DNA of 64,000 bases from Streptomyces mashuensis (GTDB lineage Bacteria > Actinomycetota > Actinomycetes > Streptomycetales > Streptomycetaceae), in assembly GCF_014654785.1 (NCBI RefSeq), contig NZ_BNBD01000006.1:248001-312000 (forward strand). Direction: 5' to 3'. Shown piece after piece: positions 8,463-17,516 of this stretch (positions within the stretch are counted from its first letter, which is position 1; each line of letters starts with the position of its first letter). The notes below the pieces were generated by a model. It worked only from the letters and a program-made list of their open reading frames with translations, was not told where the DNA came from and did not search any database. The translations under genes and the position numbers were made by a program.

Positions 8463-11400
8463 ATGGACCGCGCTGTGCGGGGCTACGACCGCTACGAGGA
8501 CCGCTACGAGGCTGACGACCACCTCTCGAAGTTCGAGGCCGAGATGGAGCGGCTGCGGACCGAGCGGGAGAAGGCGGTCCAGCACGCCGACGACCTCGGC
8601 TATCAGGTCGAGGTGCTGCGCGCCAAGCTCCACGAGGCGCGTCGCACGCTCGCCCACCGTCCCGCGTACGACGCGGCGGACATCGGCTACCAGGCCGAAC
8701 AGCTGCTGCGCAACGCCCAGATCCAGGCCGAGCAGCTGCGCAGCGACGCCGAGCGCGAGCTGCGCGAGGCGCGCGCCCAGACGCAGCGGCTGCTCCAGGA
8801 GCAGGCCGAGCGGCAGGCGCGCGTCGAGGCCGAGCTGCACGCCGAGGCGGTGGCGCGCCGGCAGCGCCTGGACGAGGAGCTGAACGAGCGCCGCCGCACC
8901 GTCGAGTCGCACGTCAACGAGAACGTGGCGTGGGCCGAGCAGCTGCGTGCCCGTACGGAGGCGCAGGCGCGCCGGCTGCTGGAGGAGTCGCGGGCCGAGG
9001 CGGAGGCGGCGCTCGCCGCCGCGCGCGCGGAGGCGCAGCGGCTCACGGAGCAGGCGAGCGCCCGGCTGGGCACGGCGGCCGAGGAGGCCCGTGCCGAGGC
9101 GGAGGCGATCCTGCGGCGGGCCCGTACGGACGCGGAGCGGCTGCTGGGTGCGGCGTCGGCGCAGGCCCAGGAGGCCACCGACCACGCCGAGCGGCTGCGC
9201 ACGTCGACCAGCACGGAGGCCGAGCAGGCGCGCAGTACGGCGGCGGAGCTGACGCGGGCCGCCGAGGCGCGGATGCAGGAGGCCGAGGCGGCGCTGCGCG
9301 AGGCACGGGCCGAGGCCGAGAAGCTGGTGGCCGAGGCCAAGGAGGCCGCGGCGCGGCGGCTGTCGGCCGCCGAGACGGACAACGAGCAGCGGGCCCGTAC
9401 GGCCAAGGCCGAGATCGCCCGCATGGTCAGCGAGGCCACCAAGGAGACCGAGGCGCTGCGCGCGGAGGCCGAGCAGCTGCGTGCGGACGCGGCGGCGGAG
9501 GCCGAGCGGATGCTGGCCGAGGCGGCGGAGAAGGCGCGCAGTGCCGTGGCCGAGGACTCGGCGGCGGCGCTGGCGAAGGCCGCGCGCACCGCCGAGGAGG
9601 TGCTGGCCAAGGCGTCGGAGGACGCGAAGGCGACGACGAAGGCCGCGCAGGCGGAGGCGGAGCGGATCCGCGCGGAGGCCGAGGCGGAGGCCGAGCGGCT
9701 GCGCAAGCAGGCCGCGGACACGGCCGAGCAGCTCAAGGGCGAGGCCGAGGACGACACCGAGGAGTACCGGGCCCGGACGGCGAAGCTCCAGGAGGAGGCC
9801 GGGCGGCTGCGGGCGGAGGCCGAGCAGCTGCGCGCGGAGGCGGTCGCCGAGGGCGAGCGGATCCGCGGCGAGGCGCGCCGGGAGGCCGTCCAGCAGATCG
9901 AGGAGGCGGCCAGCACCGCCGAGGAGCTGCTGCTCAAGGCCAAGGCGGACGCGGAGGAGACGCGGTCGGGCGCGGCCGCGGAGAGCGAGCGGGTACGGGC
10001 CGAGGCGGCCGAGCGCGCGGCGGCGCTGCGCAAGCAGGCCGAGGAGGCGCTGGAGCGGGCCCGCGCCGAGGCCGAGGAGATGGCCGAGGAGGCCGAGGAC
10101 CACGCGGCGCGGACGCGTGCGGAGGCCGAGGAGGAGGCCGCGCGGCTGCGCGAGGAGGCCGAGAAGGCCGCGCGGGCGCGCACCGAGGAGGCGTCGGCGG
10201 AGCTGACGCGTCTGCAGGAGGAGGCCGAGTCCCGGCTGGAGGCCGCCGAGACGGCGCTGAAGGAGGCGCGGGCCGAGGCGGAGAAGCTGCGCCGGGAGGC
10301 GGGCGAGGAGACCGAGCGGCTGCGCGGCGAGACCGCCGAGCGGGTGCGTGCGCTCCAGGACCAGGCGGAGGCCGAGGCCGAGCGGCTGCGCGAGGAGGCG
10401 GCGGCCGAGGCGTCGACGGCGCGCGCGGAGGCCGAGGCGGCCGCGGCGCGGCTGCGCGCGGAGGCCGAGGAGGAGGCCGAGCGGCTGCGGTCGGAGGCGC
10501 AGGAGAGCGCGGACCGGCTGCGGGCGGAGGCGGCCGCGGCGGCCGAGCGTACGGAGGCGGAGGCCGCCGAGGCGCTCGCTGCCGCGCAGGAGGAGGCGGC
10601 CCGCCGCCGCCGGGAGGCCGAGGAGCTGCTCGGCGACGCCCGGAGCGAGGCGCAGGCCGAGCGTGAGGCGGCGCGCGAGCAGAGCGAGGAGCTGCTGGCT
10701 TCGGCGCGTACGCGGGTCGAGCAGGCGCAGGAGGAGGGCCGGCGCCTCGTCGAGGAGGCGGAGCAGCGGGCCACCGAGCTGGTGACGGCCGCCGAGCAGA
10801 CCGCGCAGCAGGTGCGGGACGCGGTGGCGGGGCTGCACGAGCAGGCCGAGGAGGAGATCGCCGGGCTGCGCTCGGCGGCCGAGCACAACGCCGAGCGCAC
10901 GGTCACCGACGCGCAGATCGAGGCGGACCGGGTGCGCGCCGACGCGTACGCGGAGCGCGAGCGCGCCGACGAGGAGGCGGCCCGCACCCGGGCCGACGCC
11001 AAGGCGCTGGAGGAAGCCGCGCGGGAGCGCGCCGAGCAGCTGCGGGCCGAGGCGGCGCGGGTGCTGGACGAGGCGCGCGAGGAGGCCGGTGTCCGGCGCA
11101 GCGAGGCGGCCGAGCAGGCCGACGAGCTGCTCACCGAGGCCCTGGCCGAGGCGGAGCGGACGACGGCGGCGGCGACCGCGGAGGCCGAGCGGCTGCGGGC
11201 CGAGGCGGAGCGGCTGGTCGACGAGGCGCGGGAGGCGGCCGGTGCCCGGCGCACCGAGGCCGCGGCGCAGGCGGACGAGCTGATCGCGGAGGCGGCGGCC
11301 GAGGCGGAGAAGCTGCGGACCGAGGCCGCGGGCGCGGTGGAGACCGCGAAGGCGGAGGCGGCGCGTTTCGAGGAGGAGGCCCTCAAGGCCGCCGAGGCGC

Positions 11401-13514
11401 ACCGCGCCGGGGCCGAGGAGGAGGCCGAGCGGCTGCGCGCCGAGGCGCAGCGGGTGCTGGACGAGGCGCGGGAGGCGGCCAACTCCCGGCGCAGCGAGGC
11501 GGCCGAGCAGGCCGACCAGCTGATCGCGGAGGCCACGGCCGAGGGCGAGCGCATCGTCGCCGAGGCGTCGGAGATGATCGACGTCGCGAAGGCGGAGGCC
11601 GCGCGGTTCGAGGAGCAGGCGCGGCAGGCCGCGGAGGCGCACCGTGCGGAGGCCGACGCGGACGCGGAGCGGCTGCGTACGGAGGCGGCCCGGGTCCTGG
11701 ACGAGGCGCGGGAGGCGGCCGGTGCGCAGCGCACCGAGGCCGCGGCGCAGGCCGACGAGCTGATCGCCGAGGCGACGGCCGAGGCGGAGCGGATGGCGGC
11801 GGAGGCCGCCCGCGCCCTGGAGGAGGCCAGGCAGGCGGCCGAGGCGCGCCGTGCGGAGGCCGACGAGCAGGCGGAACGGACGCTGGCCGAGGCGGCGAAG
11901 GAGGCCGAGCGGCTGCGGGCCGCGGCGGCGGAGAAGAAGGCGAGGGCGGACGAGCAGGCCGAGGCCGTGCTGGCCAAGGCGACGGCCGAGGCCGAGCGGA
12001 TGGTGGCGGACGCGTCCGCCCGGGCGCAGCAGATGCGGACCGACGCCTCCGACGCGCTGGCGTCGGCGGAGCAGGACGCGGCGCGCACCCGCGCGGAGGC
12101 CCGCGAGGACGCCAACAAGATCCGTAACGAGGGCCGTGCGGAGGCCGAACGGATCGTCAACGAGGCCGAGGAGCTGACCTCTTCGGCGCAGGACGACGCC
12201 GACCGGATCGTGGACAAGGCCCGCGAGGCCGCCAACGCCCGCCGGGCGGAGGCCGCGGCGCAGGCCGACGAGCTGATCGCCGGGGCCACGGCCGAGGCGG
12301 AGAAGATGGCGGCGGAGGCCGCCCGCGCCCTGGAGGAGGCCCGGCAGGCGGCCGAGGCGCGCCGCAGGGAGGCCGACGAGCAGGCCGAGCGCACGCTGGC
12401 CGAGGCGAACGACGCCGCGGAGCGGCTGCGCGCGGACGCCGAGGCGGTGCTGGACAGTGCCCGCCGGGAGGCGGCACGGACCACGGACGAGGCGCGCGAG
12501 GCGGCCAACTCCCGCCGTGCGGAGGCGGCCGAGCAGGCCGACCAGCTGATCGCCGAGGCGGCGGCCGAGGCCGAGCGGATGGCGACGGAGGCCGCCGAGG
12601 CGCTGGCGGCCGCGCAGGAGAACGCCAACAGCACGCGCGCCGCCTCGGCCAAGATCAAGGCCGATGCGGTGCTGGAGGCGGAGCGGCTGCGCGCCGAGGC
12701 GCGGGCCGAGGGCGAGCACATCGTCGACGAGGCCCGCCGGGACGCGGCCGAGCGCCGGCAGGAGGCCGCCGAGCAGGCGGACGCGCTGGTGGAGCGGGCG
12801 CAGGAGGAGGCCGTACGGGCCGCCACCGCGGCCGAGGAGCAGGCCGACGCCATGGTGGGCGCCGCGCGCAAGGAGGCCGAGCGGATCGTCCAGGAGGCCA
12901 CCGGCGAGGGCAACGCGCTGGTGGAGCGGGCGCGGTCGGACGCGGACACGCTGCTGGCCGAGGCCCGCGGCGACGCCACGGCCATAAGGGAGCGCGCCGA
13001 GGAACTGCGGTCGCGCATCGAGTCCGAGGTGGAGGAGCTGCACGAGCGGGCGCGGCGGGAGGCCGCCGAGGCGATGGCGTCGGCGGGCGAGCGCTGCGAC
13101 AAGCTCGTGGCGGCGGCCACCGAGCAGCTCGCGGAGGCCGAGGAGAAGGCGGCGGCCCTGGTGTCGGACGCCAAGGGCGAGGCGAACAAGGTGCGCATCG
13201 CCGCGGTGAAGAAGGCCGAGGGACTCATCAAGGAGGCGGAGCAGAAGCGGGCCACCGCCGTACGGGAGGCCGAGCGCCTGCGCACCGAGGCTCGGGCGGA
13301 GGCCGACGAGCTGCTGGCCGAGGCGCGGCAGGAGCTCGCGGCGCTTGAGCTGCGTCGCAAGGACATCCAGGCCGAGATTTCCCGTGTCCAGGACGTGCTC
13401 GAAGCGTTGGAATCATTTGAGTCCCCCGGGGCGGGCGGCTCGAAGGACGGCGGGGTGAAGGCCGCGGCGGGGGTCGGCGCAACTCGATCGGGTGGCAAGC
13501 AGGATAGGAAGTAG
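8463..13514 (+). CDS. scy: Scy, giant coiled-coil polarity/cytoskeletal protein
   Basis: 1683 aa, almost wholly predicted coiled coil. A short N-terminal part (residues about 20-75, SKFEAEMERL...HEARRTL) resembles the DivIVA/FilP-type N-terminus. The rest consists of A/E/R-rich repeats (EAERLRAEAE, VLDEAREAA, AAEQADELIAEA) of the hendecad/51-residue type described for Scy and FilP. Scy organises the tip polarisome with DivIVA and FilP and controls branching. The S. coelicolor protein is, from memory, about 1326 aa, so this copy is markedly longer; residues about 860-1400 contain near-duplicate blocks. ATG 8463 has GGGGA close upstream; GTG 8475 (VRGYD) is the alternative and matches the N-terminus I recall for S. 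coelicolor. Synteny with filP and mce supports the identity. Confidence 0.93.
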   Translation: MDRAVRGYDRYEDRYEADDHLSKFEAEMERLRTEREKAVQHADDLGYQVEVLRAKLHEARRTLAHRPAYDAADIGYQAEQLLRNAQIQAEQLRSDAERELREARAQTQRLLQEQAERQARVEAELHAEAVARRQRLDEELNERRRTVESHVNENVAWAEQLRARTEAQARRLLEESRAEAEAALAAARAEAQRLTEQASARLGTAAEEARAEAEAILRRARTDAERLLGAASAQAQEATDHAERLRTSTSTEAEQARSTAAELTRAAEARMQEAEAALREARAEAEKLVAEAKEAAARRLSAAETDNEQRARTAKAEIARMVSEATKETEALRAEAEQLRADAAAEAERMLAEAAEKARSAVAEDSAAALAKAARTAEEVLAKASEDAKATTKAAQAEAERIRAEAEAEAERLRKQAADTAEQLKGEAEDDTEEYRARTAKLQEEAGRLRAEAEQLRAEAVAEGERIRGEARREAVQQIEEAASTAEELLLKAKADAEETRSGAAAESERVRAEAAERAAALRKQAEEALERARAEAEEMAEEAEDHAARTRAEAEEEAARLREEAEKAARARTEEASAELTRLQEEAESRLEAAETALKEARAEAEKLRREAGEETERLRGETAERVRALQDQAEAEAERLREEAAAEASTARAEAEAAAARLRAEAEEEAERLRSEAQESADRLRAEAAAAAERTEAEAAEALAAAQEEAARRRREAEELLGDARSEAQAEREAAREQSEELLASARTRVEQAQEEGRRLVEEAEQRATELVTAAEQTAQQVRDAVAGLHEQAEEEIAGLRSAAEHNAERTVTDAQIEADRVRADAYAERERADEEAARTRADAKALEEAARERAEQLRAEAARVLDEAREEAGVRRSEAAEQADELLTEALAEAERTTAAATAEAERLRAEAERLVDEAREAAGARRTEAAAQADELIAEAAAEAEKLRTEAAGAVETAKAEAARFEEEALKAAEAHRAGAEEEAERLRAEAQRVLDEAREAANSRRSEAAEQADQLIAEATAEGERIVAEASEMIDVAKAEAARFEEQARQAAEAHRAEADADAERLRTEAARVLDEAREAAGAQRTEAAAQADELIAEATAEAERMAAEAARALEEARQAAEARRAEADEQAERTLAEAAKEAERLRAAAAEKKARADEQAEAVLAKATAEAERMVADASARAQQMRTDASDALASAEQDAARTRAEAREDANKIRNEGRAEAERIVNEAEELTSSAQDDADRIVDKAREAANARRAEAAAQADELIAGATAEAEKMAAEAARALEEARQAAEARRREADEQAERTLAEANDAAERLRADAEAVLDSARREAARTTDEAREAANSRRAEAAEQADQLIAEAAAEAERMATEAAEALAAAQENANSTRAASAKIKADAVLEAERLRAEARAEGEHIVDEARRDAAERRQEAAEQADALVERAQEEAVRAATAAEEQADAMVGAARKEAERIVQEATGEGNALVERARSDADTLLAEARGDATAIRERAEELRSRIESEVEELHERARREAAEAMASAGERCDKLVAAATEQLAEAEEKAAALVSDAKGEANKVRIAAVKKAEGLIKEAEQKRATAVREAERLRTEARAEADELLAEARQELAALELRRKDIQAEISRVQDVLEALESFESPGAGGSKDGGVKAAAGVGATRSGGKQDRK
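11067..11699 (+). repeat. In-frame tandem segment repeats inside scy
   Basis: The codons for VLDEAREAA (or close variants) recur with the aligned GAC at 11067, 11220, 11460 and 11700. The first step is 153 bp (51 codons) and the next two are 240 bp each (80 codons). The two 240-bp units also repeat the AAxQAD[EQ]LIAEA and AKAEAARFEE segments. The spacing keeps frame and heptad/hendecad phase and looks like internal duplication. A further related block lies near 12210-12600. Confidence 0.75.
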
Positions 13515-13591
13515 CCACTCATTCGAGGGGTCATTTTCCGGATTCCCCTCCTCTTTCGCCATCATCTGCCGGATGACACGCCGCCCGCGCC

Positions 13592-13597
13592 CCTAGG
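13592..13597 (+). promoter_or_regulatory. Possible -10 of a filP promoter
   Basis: TAGGAT lies in the 125-bp scy-filP gap, about 43 bp before the filP ATG. An ATGACA sequence about 15 bp upstream could be a poorly spaced -35. FilP may therefore be transcribed independently of scy; no terminator hairpin is visible between the two genes. Confidence 0.3.
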
Positions 13598-13639
13598 ATT
13601 CGCTCTATCACCTCACCGGTCTCCAATGACAGGAACCCC

Positions 13640-14578
13640 ATGAGCGACACTTCCTCTCCCTTCGGCTTCGAGTTGGTGCGGCGTGGATACGACCGCGGCC
13701 AGGTGGACGACCGCATCGCCAAGCTCGTAGCGGACCGGGACAGCGCCCTGGCCCGGATCACGTCTCTGGAAAAGCGCATCGAGGAACTGCACCTCGAAAC
13801 ACAGAACGCCCAGGCGCAGATCAACGACGCGGAGCCGTCGTACGCGGGGCTGGGCGCGCGGGTCGAGAAGATCCTCCGGCTGGCCGAGGAGGAGGCCAAG
13901 GACCTGCGTGAGGAGGCCCGGCGCGCCGCCGAGCAGCACCGTGAGCTGGCCGAGTCGGCAGCCCAGCAGGTGCGCAACGACGCCGAGGCGTTCGCCGCCG
14001 ACCGGAAGGCGAAGGCGGAGGACGAGGGCGCCCGGATCGTCGAGAAGGCCAAGGGCGAGGCGGCCGCGCTGCGGGCCGAGGCGCAGAAGGACGCCCAGTC
14101 CAAGCGCGAGGAGGCCGACGCCCTCTTCGAGGAGACCCGCGCCAAGGCCGCCCAGGCCGCCGCGGACTTCGAGACCAACCTGGCCAAGCGGCGCGAGCAG
14201 TCCGAGCGCGACCTGGCGTCCCGTCAGGCCAAGGCCGAGAAGCGGCTGGCGGAGATCGAGCACCGGGCCGAGCAGCTGCGCCTGGAGGCCGAGAAGCTGC
14301 GCACGGACGCCGAGCGGCGCGCCCGCCAGACGGTGGAGACCGCGCAGCGCCAGGCCGAGGACATCGTGGCCGACGCCAATGCCAAGGCGGACCGCATCCG
14401 CAGCGAGTCCGAGCGGGAGCTGGCGGCGCTCACCAACCGCCGCGACAGCATCAACGCCCAGCTGACCAACGTCCGCGAGATGCTGGCCACGCTGACCGGC
14501 GCGGCCGTGGCCGCGGCCGGGGTGCCGGGCGACGACGAGCCCATCTCGCGCGGCGTGCCGGCCCAGCAGAGCCGCTGA
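13640..14578 (+). CDS. filP: FilP, intermediate-filament-like coiled-coil protein
   Basis: 312 aa, close to the 310 aa I recall for S. coelicolor FilP. The N-terminus (SPFGFELVRRGYDRGQVDDRI, residues 6-26) is DivIVA-like. From about residue 30 to 280 the protein is coiled coil with Scy-type A/E/R repeats (DLREEARRAAEQH, AEKLRTDAERRA), followed by a short Ala/Gly tail. FilP forms a tip-associated network giving hyphal rigidity and interacts with Scy and DivIVA. AGGA-ACCCC-ATG is a good start. The gene follows scy by 125 bp, the conserved order. Confidence 0.95.
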   Translation: MSDTSSPFGFELVRRGYDRGQVDDRIAKLVADRDSALARITSLEKRIEELHLETQNAQAQINDAEPSYAGLGARVEKILRLAEEEAKDLREEARRAAEQHRELAESAAQQVRNDAEAFAADRKAKAEDEGARIVEKAKGEAAALRAEAQKDAQSKREEADALFEETRAKAAQAAADFETNLAKRREQSERDLASRQAKAEKRLAEIEHRAEQLRLEAEKLRTDAERRARQTVETAQRQAEDIVADANAKADRIRSESERELAALTNRRDSINAQLTNVREMLATLTGAAVAAAGVPGDDEPISRGVPAQQSR

Positions 14579-14723
14579 GCGCTGTCCTTTCCTGTGTGAC
14601 CGGGGGATCCTGTGCCGGCGCGCCCGCCGCCCTCCGGGCGGTGTGCGGCGCGCCGGACGGCGGCGCGGCGCGCGGAGGCCGTGCCCGGTGGCGGGCGGCC
14701 GCCGTCGCCCTTATCGTGGCGGA

Positions 14724-15728
14724 ATGATCGAGCTTGAGGGTCTGACCAAGCGCTACGGCGACGTCCTCGCCGTCGATCAGCTGACGTTCACCGTACGGCC
14801 CGGCGTGGTGACGGGCTTCCTGGGCCCCAACGGGGCGGGCAAGTCCACGACCATGCGGATGATGCTGGGCCTGGACCACCCCACGAGCGGCTCGGTCCGT
14901 ATCGACGGCCGGCACTACCGGCAGCTGCGCGACCCCTTGCGGACGGTGGGCGCCCTGCTGGACGCCAAGGCCGTGCACGGCGGTCGCAGCGCCTACCACC
15001 ACCTCCTCTGCCTGGCGCAGAGCAACGGCATCCCGCGCTCCCGGGTGGGCGAGGTGCTGGACCTGGTGGGCCTGGCGCCGGTGGCGCGCAAGCGCACCAA
15101 GGGCTTCTCCATGGGCATGGGCCAGCGGCTGGGCATCGCCGCGGCGCTGCTCGGCGAGCCGCGGATCGTGATGTTCGACGAGCCGGTCAACGGGCTCGAC
15201 CCGGAGGGCATCCACTGGATCCGCACGCTGATGAAGAACCTGGCGGGCCAGGGCCGTACGGTCTTCGTCTCCTCGCACCTGATGAGCGAGATGGCGCTGA
15301 CCGCGGACCACCTGGTGGTCATCGGCCAGGGCCGGCTGCTCGCCGACACGGGCATGGCCGACTTCATCCGGGAGAACTCCCGCTCCACGGTGCGCATGGT
15401 CTCGCCCGAGTACGAGCGGCTGCGCGAGGTGCTGCACGGCGCCGGCATCGACGCCGCGCCCGACGGGCGGGGCGGCCTGGAGGTGACGGGCGAGGACGCC
15501 GCGCACCTGGGCGAACTGGCGGCGCGGCACCGCCTCACGCTGCACGAGCTGAGCCCGCGGCAGGCGTCGCTGGAGGAGGCGTTCATGCGGCTGACGGCGA
15601 CGGCGGTGGAGTACCACGCGCACCAGGACCGGCCTGCGGCGGACGCGAGCGCCGGTGGGGGCTGGGGCGCGGGGTGGGACGCGCGGGGCTCGCGAGGCTC
15701 GCAGGAGCGGAAGGAGCCGCGGCGATGA
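14724..15728 (+). CDS. ABC transporter ATP-binding protein (DrrA-like), copy 1
   Basis: 334 aa ATPase of a two-component ABC exporter. Walker A GPNGAGKST is at 34-42, the signature is the variant FSMGMGQ, and Walker B is RIVMFDEPVNGLDPEG, followed by the H-loop SSHLMSEM. The C-terminal 100 residues match the accessory domain of DrrA-type proteins and end in a Gly/Ala tail. The stop overlaps the permease start (ATGA), so the pair is translationally coupled. The substrate is unknown. It is paralogous to the ATPase at 17517, with the same N-terminus and GAL[L]DAKAVHGGR motif. Confidence 0.9.
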   Translation: MIELEGLTKRYGDVLAVDQLTFTVRPGVVTGFLGPNGAGKSTTMRMMLGLDHPTSGSVRIDGRHYRQLRDPLRTVGALLDAKAVHGGRSAYHHLLCLAQSNGIPRSRVGEVLDLVGLAPVARKRTKGFSMGMGQRLGIAAALLGEPRIVMFDEPVNGLDPEGIHWIRTLMKNLAGQGRTVFVSSHLMSEMALTADHLVVIGQGRLLADTGMADFIRENSRSTVRMVSPEYERLREVLHGAGIDAAPDGRGGLEVTGEDAAHLGELAARHRLTLHELSPRQASLEEAFMRLTATAVEYHAHQDRPAADASAGGGWGAGWDARGSRGSQERKEPRR

Positions 15729-16531
15729 CGACGCCGGGGACGACGGCGGTGCCGGGGATGACGGGGATGACGGCCCAGGTGCTGCGCTCGGAATGGACGA
15801 AGATCAAATCGGTGCGTTCCACGGTGTGGACGCTGGGCGTCGCGGTCGTCGTCACGGTCGGGGTCGGGGCGCTGATCAGCGGATTGTCGGCGCGCGAATA
15901 CAAGAATCTGTCGGTCGAAAGCAAGATCAAATTCGATCCGACGTTCACGAGTTTCGCCGGAATGGGGCTCGGTCAGCTCGCACTGATCGTTTTCGGGGTG
16001 CTGGTGGTCTCGAATGAATACAGCACCGGAATGATCAGGACGTCGCTCGCCGCGGTGCCGCAGCGCGGCCTTTTCCTGTTCAGCAAGATCACGGTGGCGA
16101 CGGCGCTGGCCTTCGCCGTCGGCATGGCCACGAGTTTCGCGGCGTTCTTCACCGGCCAGGCGATGCTCGGCGAGCACAGCGTGGCGCTGGGCGACCCCGG
16201 CGTACCGCGGGCCGTCGTGGGCGGCGGCCTCTACATGACGCTGATCACGGTCTTCTCGATGGGCGTCGCGACGATGCTCCGCAGCCCCCTGCTCGCGCTC
16301 GGCATCCTCATGCCGTTCTTCTTCCTCGTCTCGGCGATCCTCGGCAACGTCCCGGCGACGAAGAAGGTGGGCCAGTACCTGCCGGACCAGGCGGGCCAGA
16401 AGGTCATGCAGGTGGTCACGGCGGGCAACGACGCCCCGTACGGCCCGTGGGCCGGCCTCGGGATCATGGTCCTCTGGGTCCTGGCGGCCCTGGCGGGCGC
16501 GTACGCGGTCCTGCTGCGCCGCGACGCGTAG
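15725..16531 (+). CDS. ABC transporter permease, copy 1
   Basis: 268 aa integral membrane protein with about six hydrophobic segments (e.g. TLGVAVVVTVGVGALI, LALIVFGVLVVS, ILMPFFFLVSAIL, WVLAALAGAYAVLL) and the ABC-2 hallmarks LRSEWTKIKSVRSTVWTL and SNEYSTGMIRTSLAAVP. The ATG overlaps the ATPase stop by 4 nt, so the two form one exporter. Codon choice in the first third (GAATACAAGAATCTG, AGCAAGATCAAATTC) is less GC-rich than its neighbours, a mild oddity. The substrate cannot be inferred. Confidence 0.88.
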   Translation: MTTPGTTAVPGMTGMTAQVLRSEWTKIKSVRSTVWTLGVAVVVTVGVGALISGLSAREYKNLSVESKIKFDPTFTSFAGMGLGQLALIVFGVLVVSNEYSTGMIRTSLAAVPQRGLFLFSKITVATALAFAVGMATSFAAFFTGQAMLGEHSVALGDPGVPRAVVGGGLYMTLITVFSMGVATMLRSPLLALGILMPFFFLVSAILGNVPATKKVGQYLPDQAGQKVMQVVTAGNDAPYGPWAGLGIMVLWVLAALAGAYAVLLRRDA

Positions 16532-16608
16532 CGCAGCGGCCCACGGCGCCCGCGGCGCCCCGCGGCGCCGTGTTTCCCCCTCCTCCCCCGCCGGGCAGGC
16601 ATGCCGTC

Positions 16609-17421
16609 ATGAGCCCGGACGTCGCGCGTTCCCTTCGTGCCCTCGGGCTGGACGTCGCGCCCGCGGTGCGGCCGCTCAGTTATCCCGGCCGGCCCGTCAC
16701 CGCGCCCGCCCTCCTCGCCGGCGCGGAGCTGCTGCCCCTCAGACCGGGTCCCGGCGGGCCCGGGCAGTGGGCGACGGACGGCGGCGGCCTGGACGCCGTG
16801 CTGGCCGCGCTCGGCGGGGCGCCCGTCGCGGGGCGGCGGGCCGTGCTCGCCACCGGGTCCAACGCCTCGCCCGCCCAGCTCGCCCACAAGCTCACGCGCG
16901 CCGGGCTGCCGGCCCTCGTGCCGATGGTGCCCGTACGCGTCCGGGGGCTGGCCGTCGGGTGTTCCGCGCACATCGGGCGGCACGGGTACGTGGCGACGGC
17001 CCCCTACCCCGACCCGGGCGCCTCGCTGTCGCTCGTCGCCGGCTGGTTCGACCCGGACCAGCTGGCGGCCGTCGATGCCACCGAATTCAACTACCGGCGG
17101 GTCGGGCTGCCGGACGGCGGCCCCGTCACCCTCCCCTCCGGCGAACCGCTCCCCGGCGGGGCCGACGTCTACGTCAGCCGCTGGGGCGTGCTCCTCGACC
17201 CCGCCGACGGGCTGCCCCGCCCCGGCGGCGGCGACCAGGCCGCGCTGCTGACGGCGCTCCTGCGCGGCTCCGCGCGGCTGCGCGCGCTGCTGGGGCCCGG
17301 ACCGGACGACTGGGTGCGGCGGGCCGCCGCGGACGAAGCCGTCCGCGCCGAGGGCACGCGGCTGCTGGCCGCCGAGGGCTGGGTGCTCCCGGTGTACGAC
17401 CCCCGGCCCCCGGAGTCGTGA
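16609..17421 (+). CDS. Uncharacterised protein with gamma-glutamylcyclotransferase-like motifs
   Basis: 270 aa soluble protein. I do not recognise a characterised homologue. The segment LATGSNASPAQL (about residues 84-95) resembles the GSN loop of gamma-glutamylcyclotransferase-fold proteins, and AVDATEFNYRRVGL (about 154-167) resembles their E-x-x-Y-x-R region with a possible catalytic Glu. The context is notable: it separates two homologous ABC exporter pairs on the same strand. The ATG at 16609 was chosen because upstream residues are low-complexity; there is no strong Shine-Dalgarno. The GGCT assignment is a motif-level inference. Confidence 0.6.
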   Translation: MSPDVARSLRALGLDVAPAVRPLSYPGRPVTAPALLAGAELLPLRPGPGGPGQWATDGGGLDAVLAALGGAPVAGRRAVLATGSNASPAQLAHKLTRAGLPALVPMVPVRVRGLAVGCSAHIGRHGYVATAPYPDPGASLSLVAGWFDPDQLAAVDATEFNYRRVGLPDGGPVTLPSGEPLPGGADVYVSRWGVLLDPADGLPRPGGGDQAALLTALLRGSARLRALLGPGPDDWVRRAAADEAVRAEGTRLLAAEGWVLPVYDPRPPES

Positions 17422-17516
17422 CCTTCGGCCCCCGGGGAACCGTCAACCCCTCGTCTATCCTCCTAACCTTTACGGGGCATGTGCCCCAGGCTGTGACATC
17501 GCAAGGGGCGGAGAGA

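Noticed and set aside
8415..13534. Two open frames of more than 1500 codons on the minus strand across scy
   Set aside because: They are antisense shadows created by the repetitive GC-rich A/E/R codons of scy; their products are Arg/Leu/Gly- or Ser/Ala-rich without any family motif, and the plus frame is the known coiled coil.
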